DNA of 64,000 nt from NCBI GenBank assembly GCA_019925795.1, contig CM034311.1, positions 14,576,926 through 14,640,925 of the forward strand. Reading direction: 5' to 3'. The notes below the pieces were generated by a model. The model saw nothing but the letters and a program-made list of their open reading frames with translations. It made no database searches and had not been told where the DNA came from. The stretch's first letter is position 1; each line of letters opens with the position of its first letter. This document shows, piece after piece, positions 32,809 through 45,885 of this stretch. The translations under genes and the position numbers were made by a program. Origin of the DNA: Dendrobium chrysotoxum. Its lineage: Eukaryota > Streptophyta > Magnoliopsida > Asparagales > Orchidaceae.

Positions 32809-32810
32809 AG

Positions 32811-32822
32811 TGGTATCAAAGT
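32811..32822 (+). other. Primer-binding site of copia 2
   Basis: TGGTATCAAAGT starts two bases after the LTR. It equals the copia 1 site with a G-to-A change, so it is an initiator Met tRNA site slightly mutated. Confidence 0.85.
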
Positions 32823-32866
32823 GAGATTCATAAAATCAAGTTTTGAAAAACTTTTGAATTTGATCC

Positions 32867-34640
32867 ATGGCTAAATTTTGTAATAAAAATACCGTTGAAG
32901 GATATTCAATCACACCACCACCTTTATTTGATAATATACCTTTTGATTTTTAGACTTGCATGTCCACCTTTTTATAAACGATCGATTATCGTATGTGAAT
33001 GCTTATTAAAGATGGTTGTAATATACCTTTTAGACTTGTTAATGGTATTAAAATAGAACTTCTTTTTGCTGAATAGACTCTTGATGATTGTGTTTAGCAC
33101 AATTGAATGTAAAATATTTAAACTATTTTTTTTTTGTGCACTGAAATTTGAAGATTATATGCGTGTGTCAACCTGTAAAACTGGCAAAGAAATTTGGGAT
33201 AAATTATGTATCACCTATGAGGGCACAATTGAAGTTAAGCAATTTAGGTTAAATATCTTGCTTCATGACTACGAACTCTTTTGCATGAAATCTAATGAGT
33301 CAATATCTGAAATGTACACTAGGTTCACACAAATTATCACTTCCCTGCATGCCTTAGGAAGAAAACTCACTAACTATGAAAAAGTTAATAAAATTTTGAG
33401 ATGTTTTCCTTCGTCCTATGATGCCAAAATAACTGCTATCACAGAATCCAAGGGTTTGAATAATTATTCTATTGATAACTTAGTTGGATCACTAATTTCT
33501 TACGAGTAAGGAGTGAACAAAAGGCAGCTTGATGCAGCAGAGAAAAAGAAAGAGAAGACTACGACACTGAAGGCTAATGATAGGAGACTGATTCTTCTGG
33601 GTCTGAAAGTGATGATGTTCCCTTAATTACTAGGTAATTTTTAAAGCTTTCTAAGGAAGAAGTATAAAAACTTTCAGAAATGGAACAAAGGTAAGAGTAG
33701 CAAAAACTTTAAAGGTTCTTCTGATACAGTTTGCTTTGAATGTAGGAAGTCATGACATATAAAAGTAGATTATCCTACACTCAAGGCTCACCCAAGCAAG
33801 GAGAAACCCAAGTATAGGAAGGATAAGAAGAGGATCTAAAAGGCTTTTTAGGTGAATTCAACATCTGACTCATCTAAGACTGAAGTGGAAGAGGAGACTA
33901 CAAACTTGTGTTTGATGGCGGATGAACATCGTGGTCAGTCTGACCAAGAAGAGGTATGTAAACTAACCTACGATCAATTATTTGATGTTTCTGAGAAAAT
34001 CTATTCATCATATAGAAAACTTAAGAAAATGCATGCTAGCTTGAAATTGAAATTCTCAAACTTGTAAAAAGAGCATGAAGTTTTAATTAAGAATCATTTT
34101 ACACTTGATAGCAATCACATGTAATGACTTGATAAATTTGATGAATTAAATAAAAAGCATTCTAAATTGATTATTGAGCATGATTTATTGAAAGCATCGC
34201 ATGTTGAGTTAGAAGTTACATTCAAGGAACTAGAAACTCATGCTTTCGATGTTGAGAGTTGGGAGCATGCATTGAGAGTGAAAAATTCTATTCTAAATAG
34301 TTCAAATAAATTTTTTGACACTGAAATAACTGCTGTAATGAAAAATAAATAACCTCCATCACTTGAAGAATTTCATACACAATCATCAAAGCATGCATCA
34401 TATAAACCTAGGAAGAGGCACAATCATCTGCGTAGATTAGTTAACCCTTTTCCTGGTATTAGATGTTTTTCATATGGCATGTTAGGATATATCTCTCACA
34501 CCTACACTATTCATCATAGTACATATTGGGTGTGGGGCCCAAATTGCATGATTCACAATATAACACACATGCATTGCATTCTTCTTTCATAAGAAGGAAC
34601 CCAAGTTTGGGTTCCTAAATATGACATTTAATGATTTTGT
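32867..34640 (+). pseudogene. Copia 2 gag, disrupted
   Basis: From ATG 32867 the frame reads MAKFCNKNTVEGYSITPPPL, FDNIPFDF, then stop. The capsid core in the ORF at 33066-33509 gives MRVSTCKTGKEIWDKLCITY, MYTRFTQIITSLHALGRKL and VNKILRCFPSSYDAKITAI. First zinc knuckle near 33738 is CFECRKS, stop, HI..DYP (last Cys lost). Second near 34460 is CFSYGMLGYISHTY (two Cys and the His lost). The ORFs at 33852-34067 and 34167-34352 cover the coiled-coil-like middle. It is more decayed than copia 1 gag. Confidence 0.85.
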
Positions 34641-34654
34641 AGAAATGCTCTCAC

Positions 34655-35161
34655 ACAAGGCCTCGGGAGAGCATGTGGTACATGGACAGCGGATGCTCAA
34701 GATATATGACTGGAGATGCAAATCAATTCATTTTGCTGGAGGCCAGGGCTGGAGGCAAGGTCACTCTTAGAGACAACACCACCAAGAAAGTGGTGGGCGT
34801 AGCTATAATCAAAAACTCTAAGAATCTTTTGATTGAAAATGTTTTGCTTTTAGATGGACTGAAACACAACTTGTTTAGCATCAGTCAACTCTATGACAAA
34901 TGATTCAACATAAAATTCTTGTCGAACACTTGTATTATAAGCTTAAATAATAACACTATTTTACAGGACAAGAGGATCAACAACATCTATATGCTTGATT
35001 TAAATAATATTGAATGTGATGCTTCATTTTTCTTAAAAATTACTCCTGATGAGTCTTGACTGTGGCATAGGAGGTTATGTCATGCCACATGAAAACCCTT
35101 AGAAGAGTAACCCAAAAGGATTTAGTTAGAGGTGTCCCCAAGCTTAAGTTCACTAAGGATC
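34655..35161 (+). pseudogene. Copia 2 protease and GAG-pre-integrase, split by element B
   Basis: MWYMDSGCSRYMTGDANQF carries the DSG protease site. GGKVTLRDNTTKKVVGV and LLDGLKHNLFSISQLYDK follow, then a stop at 34901. The pre-integrase domain reads LWHRRLCHAT..TLRRVTQK, then DLVRGVPKLKFTKD. The frame is cut at 35161, where element B begins. It resumes at 43351 with HLCDACQL. Confidence 0.88.
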
Positions 35162-35189
35162 TGTTGACCTCATTTTTGTATGAGGTCAT

Positions 35190-35830
35190 TAGGATCCAGT
35201 CCAGATTCAAGATTAATCCAGACCCTAGGATCAATCTGATCTTGGATCAGATCCAGACCCTAGGAATTATCTAGATCCCAGGATTCTTTTAAATTCTTCT
35301 AGTCCTTAGGATCTACTCTAGACCCTAGGATTCTTTCAAATTAATCTAGACCCTAGGATCTATTCTAGACCCTAAGTCTCCTTTAGATCAATCTAGGCCT
35401 TAGGATCTTCCTAGACCTTAAGATCTATTTTAGACCCTTAGATCTATCTAGATCTTAGGATCCTTTTAAATCTTAGAAACTAGGACTTCTAAACTTTAGA
35501 ATTCTCCTAGTTTTTAGACTCTAGGATCCCCCCTAGACTCTAGACTTTAGCACTTCTAGATTTTAGAATCTTCCTAGGCTTTAAGTTTTAAGATTTACCT
35601 AGACTCTAGATCAATCTAGGATCTCCCTAGAATTCAGACTTTAGGATCTACTCTAGATCCTAAGACTCTTCTAAACCCTAGAACCTAGAATTTCTTAGAT
35701 TCTAGAGACCTCCTAGATCCTAGACCATAGGATTCTTTCAGACTTCAGGTCTTAGAATCTACCCATGTATTAAATCTACCCAAACTCTAGATCAATCTAG
35801 GTCTTAGGATCCTCCTAGACCTTAGATCTA
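35190..35830 (+). repeat. Degenerate tandem array of CTAGACCCTAGGATC-type units
   Basis: About 25 imperfect units of 20-28 bp built from TCTAGACCCTAGGATCT and variants (CTAGATC, CCTAGG, TCTAGA, GGATC). Element A retains only the last part (15436-15545) because the gap removed the rest. Both 4-6-bp palindromes and T-rich spacers recur. Confidence 0.75.
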
Positions 35831-38800
35831 TCTAGACCTCAAATCTATTCAAACTCCGGACCAACCCAAATTTTAAATCAATCTATTCAAGACTCAAATA
35901 ATCCAATGCTCGAGTCAATTCAAACCCCTGACCAATCCTGACCTTTAAACAACCTAGATCTAGTTGCTCTAGCCTCTGACCTGACCCTTATTCTATCTAA
36001 TCATCTATAATCATTTAAATGATTATAAATTATTTAGGTAGCTCAAATTCTAGCATTTAAATAAAAAAACCCAGTTTAAAACTAGAAATCCAGATCAAAT
36101 CTAAAGGCTAAAGGTCTAAGTCCTGAAAGCCTTTTCCAGCAAATTTTTGAACACTTCAAAACCCTATCAAATGACTTCTGATTCAGGGTCTGTCAGTTTC
36201 AAACTGATGTGATATGCCTCTAGAGGCAACCCTCCAAATTTGAGCTCAGTCTGAGGTCTCTAACCCCAGAAGTTGAATAGAAATTCGGAGGCTGTAAAAC
36301 CTTCAAATATTTACAGTTTATGCCACTAGACCTGCCACCCAGTGGATCCTAACCTTGGAGCCTTCTCCAAACCCTCAAATCACTTCTAGACCCTTGATTC
36401 TAACCCATTGAGTAATAAATTGCATTTTTTTGGACTCACCCTGACCCATAGTTGACCAAGATTCAAAATGACCAAAATACCCCTATGGGTGTAGATGGTC
36501 ATTTTGAACCAAATGAGCTCTAAATCAAATGCAACAACCCACATCAAGTTTCAAATATCCAATCAAACCCATTGAACTCAAATCCAGACTCTTGATCAAT
36601 TTGGTTGACCAAGTCAACCAGGTTAACCAAGTAGGCCCTTAAGGGTCAAAATAGGTCGTTTTGACCAAATGACCTCCCTAGACCTTGGGACCACCTCTAT
36701 TGGTCTCCAAATGTCATTTCAAATCTATTGAGCCTATTCTCAAACCCTAGACCCACCTGGTTGACCAAGTCAACTAGGGTTGACCCAATAACCCCTTAAG
36801 GGTTTTAATGGGTTATTCTAACCCATTTGATGAAATCAAATCCCTCAAACTCTCAAACTCATTTCAAACAATAATTCAAATATATTCAAATTTATTTGGA
36901 GTCAAACCATGTCAAGTTTGACTTGGTTAAACTACAATTCATTGTCAAACCCTACATCATATGTGTTCATATATTTCAAATCCAATCCTATTGCTTAGGA
37001 TTCTTCAAAACCATTTCATTTGATGCCTTAAATACCCCTTAGCTTATTTGAAGTCATATCATGGTCAATTTGACCAAGTCAAATCTTTAAAAATCTTGGT
37101 CAAATATTTATAATTTTGGTTTAATCACTCAAACTTCTTGTAGGCTGCCTTAGGATTCTTCCAATCAACATTTAAGAATCCTTTACTGCCACCTCATCTT
37201 CCCTCTTGACTATTGACTAGTCAACAAAAGGGTTTTAAGGGCTTTAAATGATTAATTAACTTCCTAGAGCAAACCTCCTCCATTCCAAATCATTCCAGCA
37301 ACTCTAATCCATTTTTAGAAAGTCCTGAAATTCTTTCTAATCCATAGATTAGAAGTTAACCAGCCCAAATGGTCTCAAAGTCATTATGCAAGGATAAATT
37401 TCCCTTTACACCTAATGTCCTCGTTGTCCTTTTATTCTCCTGTTCCCTAACCGTTTGGGGACAGATGGAAATATCTTAGCAGCTCCCCAAAGCTATCCTA
37501 GCCGTCTATTCAAGCAGAGGATATGTGAATAGGGCAAGACCTCTCAAGAGAGCTTGATTCTCCCCTACACACTCTCTCTCCAGACTCAAACCCCCCAACT
37601 GAGCTCTCTGCTCATTCAAGCCTTCAATAACCTCCCACGTATATCCCAAGCCGAATCCAGCCGCTAGAAGTCACCGGCGATGAGCTTCCCGACAAGCTCA
37701 AACTAAAATCCTTCCAAAGGCTATAACGCTTGATCCAAAGCTTTCTAGATCTCGACCCCTCAAGATAAATTAAGCGTGGACAGTCAACAAGCTCAGAGAA
37801 CTTGAAATCACTTCAATCCATTGATTGGTTAAGGTAATATCTCAAACCCTAGGTTAGCACGCTTAGGAGAAATTACCATTTTATGAAGCGACTATTTAAT
37901 CATTTGAACACATCAACATTGATTCTGTTCATGCACTCAATTCAAGTTTAAAATTTCAAGTGAAATGGTGGATCCGATTGGGAGAACGAGCCCAAAAATG
38001 CATCTAGGGCTTAGTTCGCGGAATTAGTCTGCTGTGCGAAATCTTAACTGTTGATTCCTCGATCAATGGTTAAGATTCAGTTGTACCGTGGTATATTCAA
38101 AATGCGGATCAGATTCTGCAGTTCTGCATCTGGTATGGCTCGATTCGAGCTATTAATCTCAAAATATGTGAAATTAACGGCTAGGATCTTTGCTTGCGTG
38201 GTTTAGTGAAATCGTGTGAGGCGCTGGATGGGCGACGCGTGTCTGACCGCCGCCGCGCCGTCATTTGAGTCAGCTCACTCCTGACCGCCGCCATCGTGTT
38301 TTGGAAGATCCAATCAAGTCACGCCGCGTGGCATTTCCGCTGCCAGAGATCATTTAAATGCCCTTTTTAATTATTTTAAATGTATTTTAAACCTTAAAAA
38401 CTTCAAAAAAATACTATAAAATAATTATAAATCCAAAATTTTTGCTTTTTTATCAAAGTTTTTAGAATTTTATAAATTTTAATTTAAAATTAATTTTGAG
38501 TTTAGATATTTAAAATATTTCTAGAAATTCTAATTGATAATTATTTGAATTTTTTTAATACTTAATTAACATTTAAACATTTTAAACAATTACTCAATCA
38601 AGGATTAATTAAATATCATTTAACTTAACATTGAATCAAATATTTTCAAATATTAAAATTTTAATATTATTTTATTAAAATTTGAAAGTTATTTTTAAAA
38701 TATATCGTATATTTAAATATTATTTTAAATATCTTAATATTTAAATATTTAGTTAATATTTAATTGAATCAAATTCAAATAATTTTGAAAATTTAAAAAA

Positions 38801-39216
38801 ATTATTTTTTTTAAATAATTCCAAAAAGATTTCAAAAAAAATTTATGATTTTATTTGAATTAATTTAAGAATTATTTTTAATTATTAATTAATTTTAAAT
38901 TAAATTTAAATGCCTTAGTTAATCTTAAACTTTAAAAATTCCAAACCAATTCATTTCAATTCATAAGAATACAAATAAAACTTTAAAATTTTCAAAAAAT
39001 TAATAATGTTAATTTAAAATTATCTTTAGATTTTAAAACTTAATTTATTTTAATTAATTTGAATTATTTGAATATTTGAATATTTAATGATTATTTAATT
39101 TAATATTATATTAAATACTTTAAAATTAAAAATTATTTTCAAATCATCTTAAATAGGTCAAAGGATCTCTCAACTCCTTAAAATTTATTTTAATAATAGT
39201 TTAAAATATTTTATTT

Positions 39217-39219
<3 letters not shown>

Positions 39220-39280
<61 letters not shown>
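39220..39280. repeat. (TA)n microsatellite in element B
   Basis: About 30 uninterrupted TA dinucleotides. The corresponding place in element A (about 19330) has only a short TATATA stretch, so this expanded in B. Confidence 0.95.
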
Positions 39281-39282
<2 letters not shown>

Positions 39283-40640
39283 TTTATATATGTGTGTGCA
39301 TATTTGGAAATCTATTTTAAAATTATTTATATATGTTAAATCTTTAAATTTGATAGATCTTATGAAGTTTTAAGCATGAATTAAGTGTGTTTGAACAGGA
39401 TTAGTGGGGAATAATGATTAACCAATGAATAATTATTTTGTTAATTATTCATTGATTAATCCTTCACTTATTTAAACTTTAAATTGATCTTTGCATGTTT
39501 AGGACACACACTTGCACCTAGTTTTAGGGCTCTCCTAGACTTAGGAATTGATTGTGATTATGTGTGCATATCTTTCATGTAGGCAAGGGTCTAGGAACAT
39601 TGATTCAAACCTAATTAAACTTAGTGTCATCATTAAGGATAATAATTAAGGACTTGATTAGATAACTTAGAATATTTCCAAAAATTAGGATACACCTCCT
39701 ATTGACTTGAAACTCAAACCATTTGAACTTAGTGACACCCTTAACCATAGAAAAATTTCTTACTGAATTTTGAAATCATTAAGCCCTTTAATTAATTTAA
39801 TCAACTTAAACCTTTAATTAAGCCCTTAAAACTTCCGGAAAATGTAATAAATTCAATTTAAACCCAAGAAATTGTGCATAATACCATAAACTGACCAAAA
39901 TTAAACCCTTAATAAAAATAAATAAAATAAAATCCCCTTGACTGGACTTTAAAATCAAGCTTAATTTAATTTTAAGTGAAATTCAATATTTAATTAATTT
40001 AATTAATTAAAATAATTAAAAATCCTAAAAATCTCTCAAACACTTAGGAATCTCTTATTAGGTCATTCCTGACTTTCAGAGTTGATTCCAAGGAGTTTGG
40101 AGGTCATTTGAATTCAAACCATCAAAAGCCCCCCTAATTAAGCAATTTTAATAATTCAATAAATATTCAAAATTTCAAAAATTCATAACTAATTTAAATG
40201 AACTCCAAATTGAGCAAACTCAAAGGCATTCAACTCATCTTAAGGTCTAATATTTATCAAAAATGTTAAGTTTCCAGAAATCAATCAATTTTAAAAAGTC
40301 AACTTTTGGTCAAACCTAGTTCAAAATCAAGTCAAAACTTCAAACCTTCATAATAAAATATAGAAAAATCTAATTTTAGTGTACTTATAGTATAACTGAT
40401 TGTATTAAGATCTAGTATTTTAATAAAATATTAACTTTCTAGAAAATACTTTAAATCAAAAAGTCAATTTTTGACCCTTGAATTAAATCATTAAAATAAT
40501 CCAGAAAATTCCAAAATTCAACAAATCATTAATAATTCCAGAAAATATTAAATCAATATTAAAACCAGCAACCAACCAATCTTAATTAAAATTTAATCAA
40601 TCTTCAAACCTTAATCAAATTTAAATTATTTACTTATATC

Positions 40641-40739
40641 GGGTACCACTTGGTAACCCAGGCCTACGAGGCTATTAAATTAGCCCCAAAGAAGGTGAAA
40701 TAAACTTCACGGCCTCGGTGTGCAACAGAGGTGGTATCC
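40641..40739 (+). other. Conserved stem-loop H1 of element B
   Basis: GGGTACCAC (40641-40649) pairs with GTGGTATCC (40731-40739) with one G-T wobble. Inner stems are GGCT/AGCC and GTGAA/TTCAC. Counterpart of 20683-20780. Confidence 0.55.
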
Positions 40740-41468
40740 AAAAAATAATTAAAATTAATTTTTAAATCAATTTTAAATCATTAAGACTTAAACTTTAATT
40801 AAAATCCCTCTTAAGCCTATCAATTAACCAGAACATCAAATAACTTCAACTAATTATCCTATTTAGGACATATCAAAGCCACATATCCTATCCCACACAC
40901 TTTAGATAGTTTGCTAGGACAACCAACTCTAGTCTTAGGCTAGGCCGATATTTACTTTTTTGCCGTATGTCAGGTTTTCGAGCTTTTACTGTATGCCGTT
41001 TGCTAGTAGTAGAATTGTTATGTTTGTTTATTTAAATTTTTGCACTCTGTGATGTGATTGATTGTACGTTAGATCTACCCCTAGGCTAGGGATGATTAGT
41101 ACTAATTCAATCTTATACAGGTGGCCATGCTCACATAGGGTATTTAAAACTAAAGGGGGCAATCAAATAATTAAGCTTTAAATTAATGATATTTTTCGCA
41201 GGCGCTCCAGAATGCTTAAGTCCCCCTTTAATATTTAAAGAGCATGGCCAAGTGTGGCTGTGATTGAGTTTTCTTTACATTTTAAATATTAACTACTTAA
41301 GATTGATCATAACTACCTGAGATGTCAAATATAAACTGTTGATTATTAGGATAACATTGCAGGATCAAGTCTATATTTTTTTAATTTTAATTGATGTAAT
41401 TTGAATGTAAATTGAGTTGTAAATTGTTAAGTACTTTGAGATGGGATATTTATATCCAACTTAAATTT

Positions 41469-41595
41469 CAAAGTGGAGAAGACATCCCTAAGGGGAGAGT
41501 CTTCCTCCATTTGGAAGATCAAGTTAGGATACTTTCAATTATCCAAAGAGAAAAGACAACACCCCTATTCAAGGGGAGTTTCTTTTCATTTGGAT
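41469..41595 (+). other. Two tandem long hairpins H2 and H3 of element B
   Basis: H2 (41469-41513) pairs CAAA/TTTG, TGGAG/CTCCA, AAGAC/GTCTT and TCCC/GGGA. H3 (41541-41595) pairs ATCCAAA/TTTGGAT, GAAAAGA/TCTTTTC, AAC/GTT and CCCCT/AGGGG. Counterparts of 21485-21534 and 21558-21615, with changed but still complementary stems. Confidence 0.65.
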
Positions 41596-42835
41596 ATCCA
41601 GACCCGACGATCCAAGGAGTTCCTGAAAGATAAAGAAGAAGTGAAGAAAGAAGAGAATCCTAATTCTCAAAGTCACTTGAGTCTTAGGAGTAGAATCTGG
41701 GTTGTAGTCAGTGGTACCGACCACTTTACTTTTCCTGCAGACCCTGGGTTGTAATATTAAGTGGCACTTACCACATGGACTTTCAGTTTGAGTTTTAAAT
41801 TTAATTGATTTGATTAATTATTGATGTGTTGATTTTGATATAGGATTATCTGCTTTTAATAGGTTTTTTGGCGATTATTTCATGTCGATTTTAATTTAGC
41901 CTGGAACCTGATCAGAGACTCGTGAGGGTATGGTCAAAACTATTTCTACTTAAACAAAACTTAAAAACTTTAAGCTCAGATAGTAATTCTAATTCCTTTA
42001 AGAAGTAAGCCCGAACTCCCCAGGGGTTTTTCATGCATTCATATTGACTTTTCTCTTACGTGTTAGGCACCTCCCCACCTGCATGTTTTGGCAGACCACA
42101 TGACCAATTAGGGTGCAGTTCTGTCCAAGGGGATGTTGTGCAATCTCTAGGATAAAACCTATTTTTAAGCCTAATTTTAAAATTGCTTTATTATGATTTC
42201 AAGCATTTAATCGAGTCGATTAGCATGTATTGCATTAGATACAAATTAAAAATTGAGTCTAAATCTTTAATTACATTCTTAGCTTAAGCATTACACCCAA
42301 CATAAGTTAAGGGGTCAATTAGGAATCTGCTCTAGATGTCGACCCCAACTCCCTAAACTTATCTTAAACAACATCCTTAACCACTCTTTCATAAAAGATC
42401 AGACACATAGTTTTGAAGCGCTTAGGTGGTTTAGCTGGCTCCTCAATCTAGGCCAGGGTAAGTCCAGACCTTCCATTGCATTAGCTAGGTTCCGGGTCAC
42501 TAATTTTTAGTACCCACTTTAGACTTACGTTCTGAGGCAAATTTTCAATCTCAAGACCTCAACCTTCTGGGAATCTAATTCCTACTTTCTAATAAAATTA
42601 ACCACTCAAACCTAAATCTTTTTCAATCAAATTCAAGCCCAACACTTAGGATAGGTTGAGGTGTTTCTGAAGTAATTCAGAATCTTAAAACACCTCCTAC
42701 CCTTCCTCCTTTGACTCTAGAAATAAGTGTTCAATCTTGAACCATTCCCGATTTGAAATTCTAGTCACGATCTCCCTTAACATCATACTTTGAAATCTTA
42801 AATGAAATTCGTATCGCTATTTTAATCAAGAGTAT

Positions 42836-42895
42836 TCATAGGAAAATTTTTAGTTTTCCTATGATGTAATTAACTACGAGGGCTTACGCTCGTAG
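42836..42895 (+). other. Hairpin pair H4 and H5 of element B
   Basis: H4 is a perfect 11-bp stem TCATAGGAAAA/TTTTCCTATGA. H5 pairs CTACGAG with CTCGTAG across an 8-base loop that differs from element A at one base. Confidence 0.65.
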
Positions 42896-43014
42896 GAGAT
42901 TTAGAAACCCAGATCAAACTTTCAAAATCAAGTTTTTTAAAAATTTTAATTAATTATCTTTGGGAAATTCAAAGTTAATGATCATTATAGCTATTTTCCA
43001 ATGATCGATAACAG

Positions 43015-43252
43015 ACGATACCCTTTTTCTTCGGGGAGATATATCGTACTATTATCGTAGCTTTGATCATGAAGTTAATGATCTCTTATTCTGATTATCA
43101 TAGTCTAATAATGGATTAAACACCACTTTGATCCTTCGAGATCATACATTATTTCTCCTTGAGTTTGATTATAATAATCAGGATAAATTCAAAGATTTAT
43201 AATCTGAACCTATTAGAGAATGATATATTCACCTTTCGAGGTGATATATCAT
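43015..43252 (+). repeat. Hairpin array at the 3' end of element B (three units)
   Basis: ACGATA/TATCGT with inner CCC/GGG (43015-43047), TGATC/GATCA (43129-43144) and a 14-bp stem ATGATATAT-T-CACCT / AGGTGATATATCAT around a TTCG loop (43220-43252, one bulged T). Spacing is 97-113 bp. Confidence 0.65.
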
Positions 43253-43355
43253 TTATAATAAGTTTTTGATTATAAAATTTAAATTCCATAAATTAAACAT
43301 CTCCCAAAGAAAATTAAACCTTTTTTAAAATTATATTTTTCAATCAAACAGGATC

Positions 43356-45885
43356 ACCTGTGTGATGCCTGTCAACTATGAAAATAAGTCTATTCCTCTT
43401 TCCACTCAATTAAGGATATTGGCATCTCTAGACCTTTAGAAGTCCTTCACATGGATTTATTTGGACCCATTAGCACTGCTAGCTTAGGAGAAAAAGTCTA
43501 TGGATTTGTGATTGTTGATGACTACTCGAGGTTCACTTAGATTAGATTTCTGTCACACAAATCTGAGTCATTTGATGAATTTAAAACCTTCTCCACTTGG
43601 ACTCAAAAGAAGCTAGGTTGTGAGATTTTGATTATTCATAATGATCATGGTGGAGAGTTTGAGAAGGTGAGATTTGGAACTTTCTGTGAGGAGCAAGGGA
43701 TTAGTCACAATTTTTCAGCTCTTAGGACCCTTCAGTAGAACGGGGTAGTTGAAAAAAAGAACAAGATCTTAGTGGAAGCCTCTAGAGCCATACTTACTAA
43801 GTATTCACTTCTAAAATACTTTTAGATAGAAACAGTAAACACATCCTGTTATGTGTTGAATAGGGTGAATGTTAGATCCAATCTGAATAAGACACCCTAT
43901 GAGATCATTAAGGGTAGAACATGAAACCCGTCTCACCTCCATGTCTTTGGCTGTAAGGTCTTCATTCTTAATAATGGGAAGTCATCCTTAGGAAAATTTA
44001 ACCCAAAAAATCTAATGAAGGATTGTTATTAGGATATTAAAGTATGGGGAAATCTTTTAGGGTATTTAACAAGAGGATATTGGTGGTAGAGGAGACTACT
44101 CATGTAGTATTTGATGAATATGACCCTAAGGAGTTTAGAGCTGAGGAAGAATATGAAATAGGAGAGATTATACAAGGAGTAGAAACTATAAATCTAGAGG
44201 AAAGGGTAGAACCTAAAAATACTTTGCCTAGAGAATGGAAATATTCTTCGAATCATCCTAAAGAACTGATCTTAAGAGACCCTTATGAAGGTGTTAGAAC
44301 TAGGCATGGAGTTAGGAAGAAAGTAAACCATTCTGCCTTTATCTCAATGACTGAACCCACCAACATCAATCAAGCACTTTCTGATGAATTTTAGATCTTA
44401 GCTATGTAAGAAGAACTTAACCAATTTATGAGGAATGATGTCTAGGAGTTAGTAGAAAGACCTAAGAATTAAAGTATTGTAGGAACCAAATGGGTCTTTA
44501 AAAATAAAATGAATGATTCTGATGTGGTGGTTAAGAATAAGGCAAGATTGGTGGCTAAGAGATACAATCAAATAGAAGGGATTAATTTTGAGAAGACCTT
44601 TACCCCTGTAGCTAGATTAGAAGCCATTAGAGTGCTACTAGCCTTTGCCTGTTATAAAGGATTTAAGCTTTTTCAAATGGATATCAAGAGTGCCTTTTTA
44701 AATGGGGTAATAAAAGAAGATGTGTTTGTAGAGCAACCCCCAAGTTTTGAGTGTTCCCAATTTCCAAATCACATTTAGAAATTAAAAAGGCCTTGTATGG
44801 ACTGAAACATGTACCTAGAGCCGAGTATGAGAGGCTTAACACATTCCTATTGGAAAGGAAGTTTGTTAAGGGGAGCGTAGACACCACCCTTTTTTTAAGG
44901 AAAATAAGAGATGATTTGCTCATTATCTAGATCTATATTGATGATATACTTTTTGGATCTTCTGATAAAAATTTATGTGATAATTTCTCTAAAATAATGA
45001 GTAAAGAGTTTTAGATGAGTATAATGGGAGAATTATCCAAGTTTTTAGGGTTTAGTATAAGGCAATTGGATGATGAAACTTTTCTGAATCAATTAAAGTA
45101 TATTAAGGACATCTTGAAAAAATATAAAATGGATAAAGTCAAGCCAATAAACACTCCCATGAGCTCCACTGTTAAATTAGATAAGGATTCAAATGGAAAA
45201 TCTATTGATCAAAAGAAGTATAGAGAAAAAATTAGATCACTGGTTTACTTGACTGCTAGTTGACCTGATATAATGTTTAGTGTTTATCTCTGTGCTAGAT
45301 TTTAAGCTGATCCTAAAGAATCCCACCTGACTGTAGTTAAGAGAATCCTTAGATATCTATTAGGGACCCTAGACTTAGGAATCTGGTATCCTAGACACAT
45401 CACTTCTTTTGAGATTATTTGATATTTTGATTCTGATTTTGCAGGGTGTAGGATGGATAGAAAGAGCACTTCCAGAACTTTCTAATTTATAGGATAGCCC
45501 TTAGTCTCCTGGTCCAGTAGAAAATAAAACTCTGTTGCACTTTCCAGTGCTGAAGCTTAGTACATTGTCTTAGGAAGTTATGTGGCCCAAGTCCTTTAGT
45601 TGAAACAACAAATTTTGGATTTAGGATTATCTGTTGGCACAATTTTAGTTCTATGTGACAACACTAGTGCCATCTGCATCTCTAAGAATCCTATCCAACA
45701 TTCAAGAACCAAACACATAGACATAAGACATCACTTCATTAGGGACTATGTTATAAAAGGGGAGATTGAGCTACATCATGTAGCAACTGAAAACTAACTG
45801 GCTGACATCCTTACTAAACCACTAGCCTTTGACTCATTCAATATTTTAAGGATCAGATTGGGTGTGATTGACATAAATGCATGAA
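43356..45885 (+). pseudogene. Copia 2 integrase, reverse transcriptase and RNase H, disrupted
   Basis: The integrase resumes at CDACQL. It reads HMDLFGPISTASLGEKVYGF, VIVDDYSRFT, IIHNDHGGEF, NFSALRTLQ, NGVVEKKN and LHVFGCKVFI, so the D,D,E catalytic motif region is readable but stop-interrupted. The ORF at 44044-44394 is the linker. RT begins GTKWVFKNK and continues ARLVAKRYNQIEGINFEKTF, TPVARLEAIRVLLAFA, FQMDIKSAFLNG and KALYGLKH, with the active site IYIDDILFGS. RNase H reads DRKSTSRTF, SWSSRKQNSVALSSAEA, ISKNPIQHSRTKHIDIRHHF and LADILTKPL. I count more than fifteen internal stops, so the protein is dead. Confidence 0.92.

Larger units (their letters stand above)
35162..43350 (+). mobile_element. 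Long LTR-like non-coding element B, 8189 bp, nested in copia 2
   Basis: The element begins TGTTGACC and ends CAATCAAACA (TG...CA). It is flanked by perfect GGATC duplications (35157-35161, 43351-43355), so both ends are exact. The copia frame rejoins precisely when it is removed. It has no coding domain and no repeat of one end at the other, so it looks like one 8.2-kb LTR (solo LTR) rather than an LTR-internal-LTR unit. Order of parts: CTAGACCCTAGGATC-like array (35190-35830), W-box palindromes (36603, 36759), CT-rich leader-like block (37540-37620), GC block (38220-38340), AT tract (38360-39340) with (TA)n, then stem-loops H1-H5 and the hairpin array. The ORFs at 41412-41754 overlap the hairpins and have no motif. 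Confidence 0.85.

Noticed and set aside
41412..41754. Two overlapping ORFs in element B
   Set aside because: They cover hairpins H2/H3 and are not kept in element A, where stops interrupt the same region.
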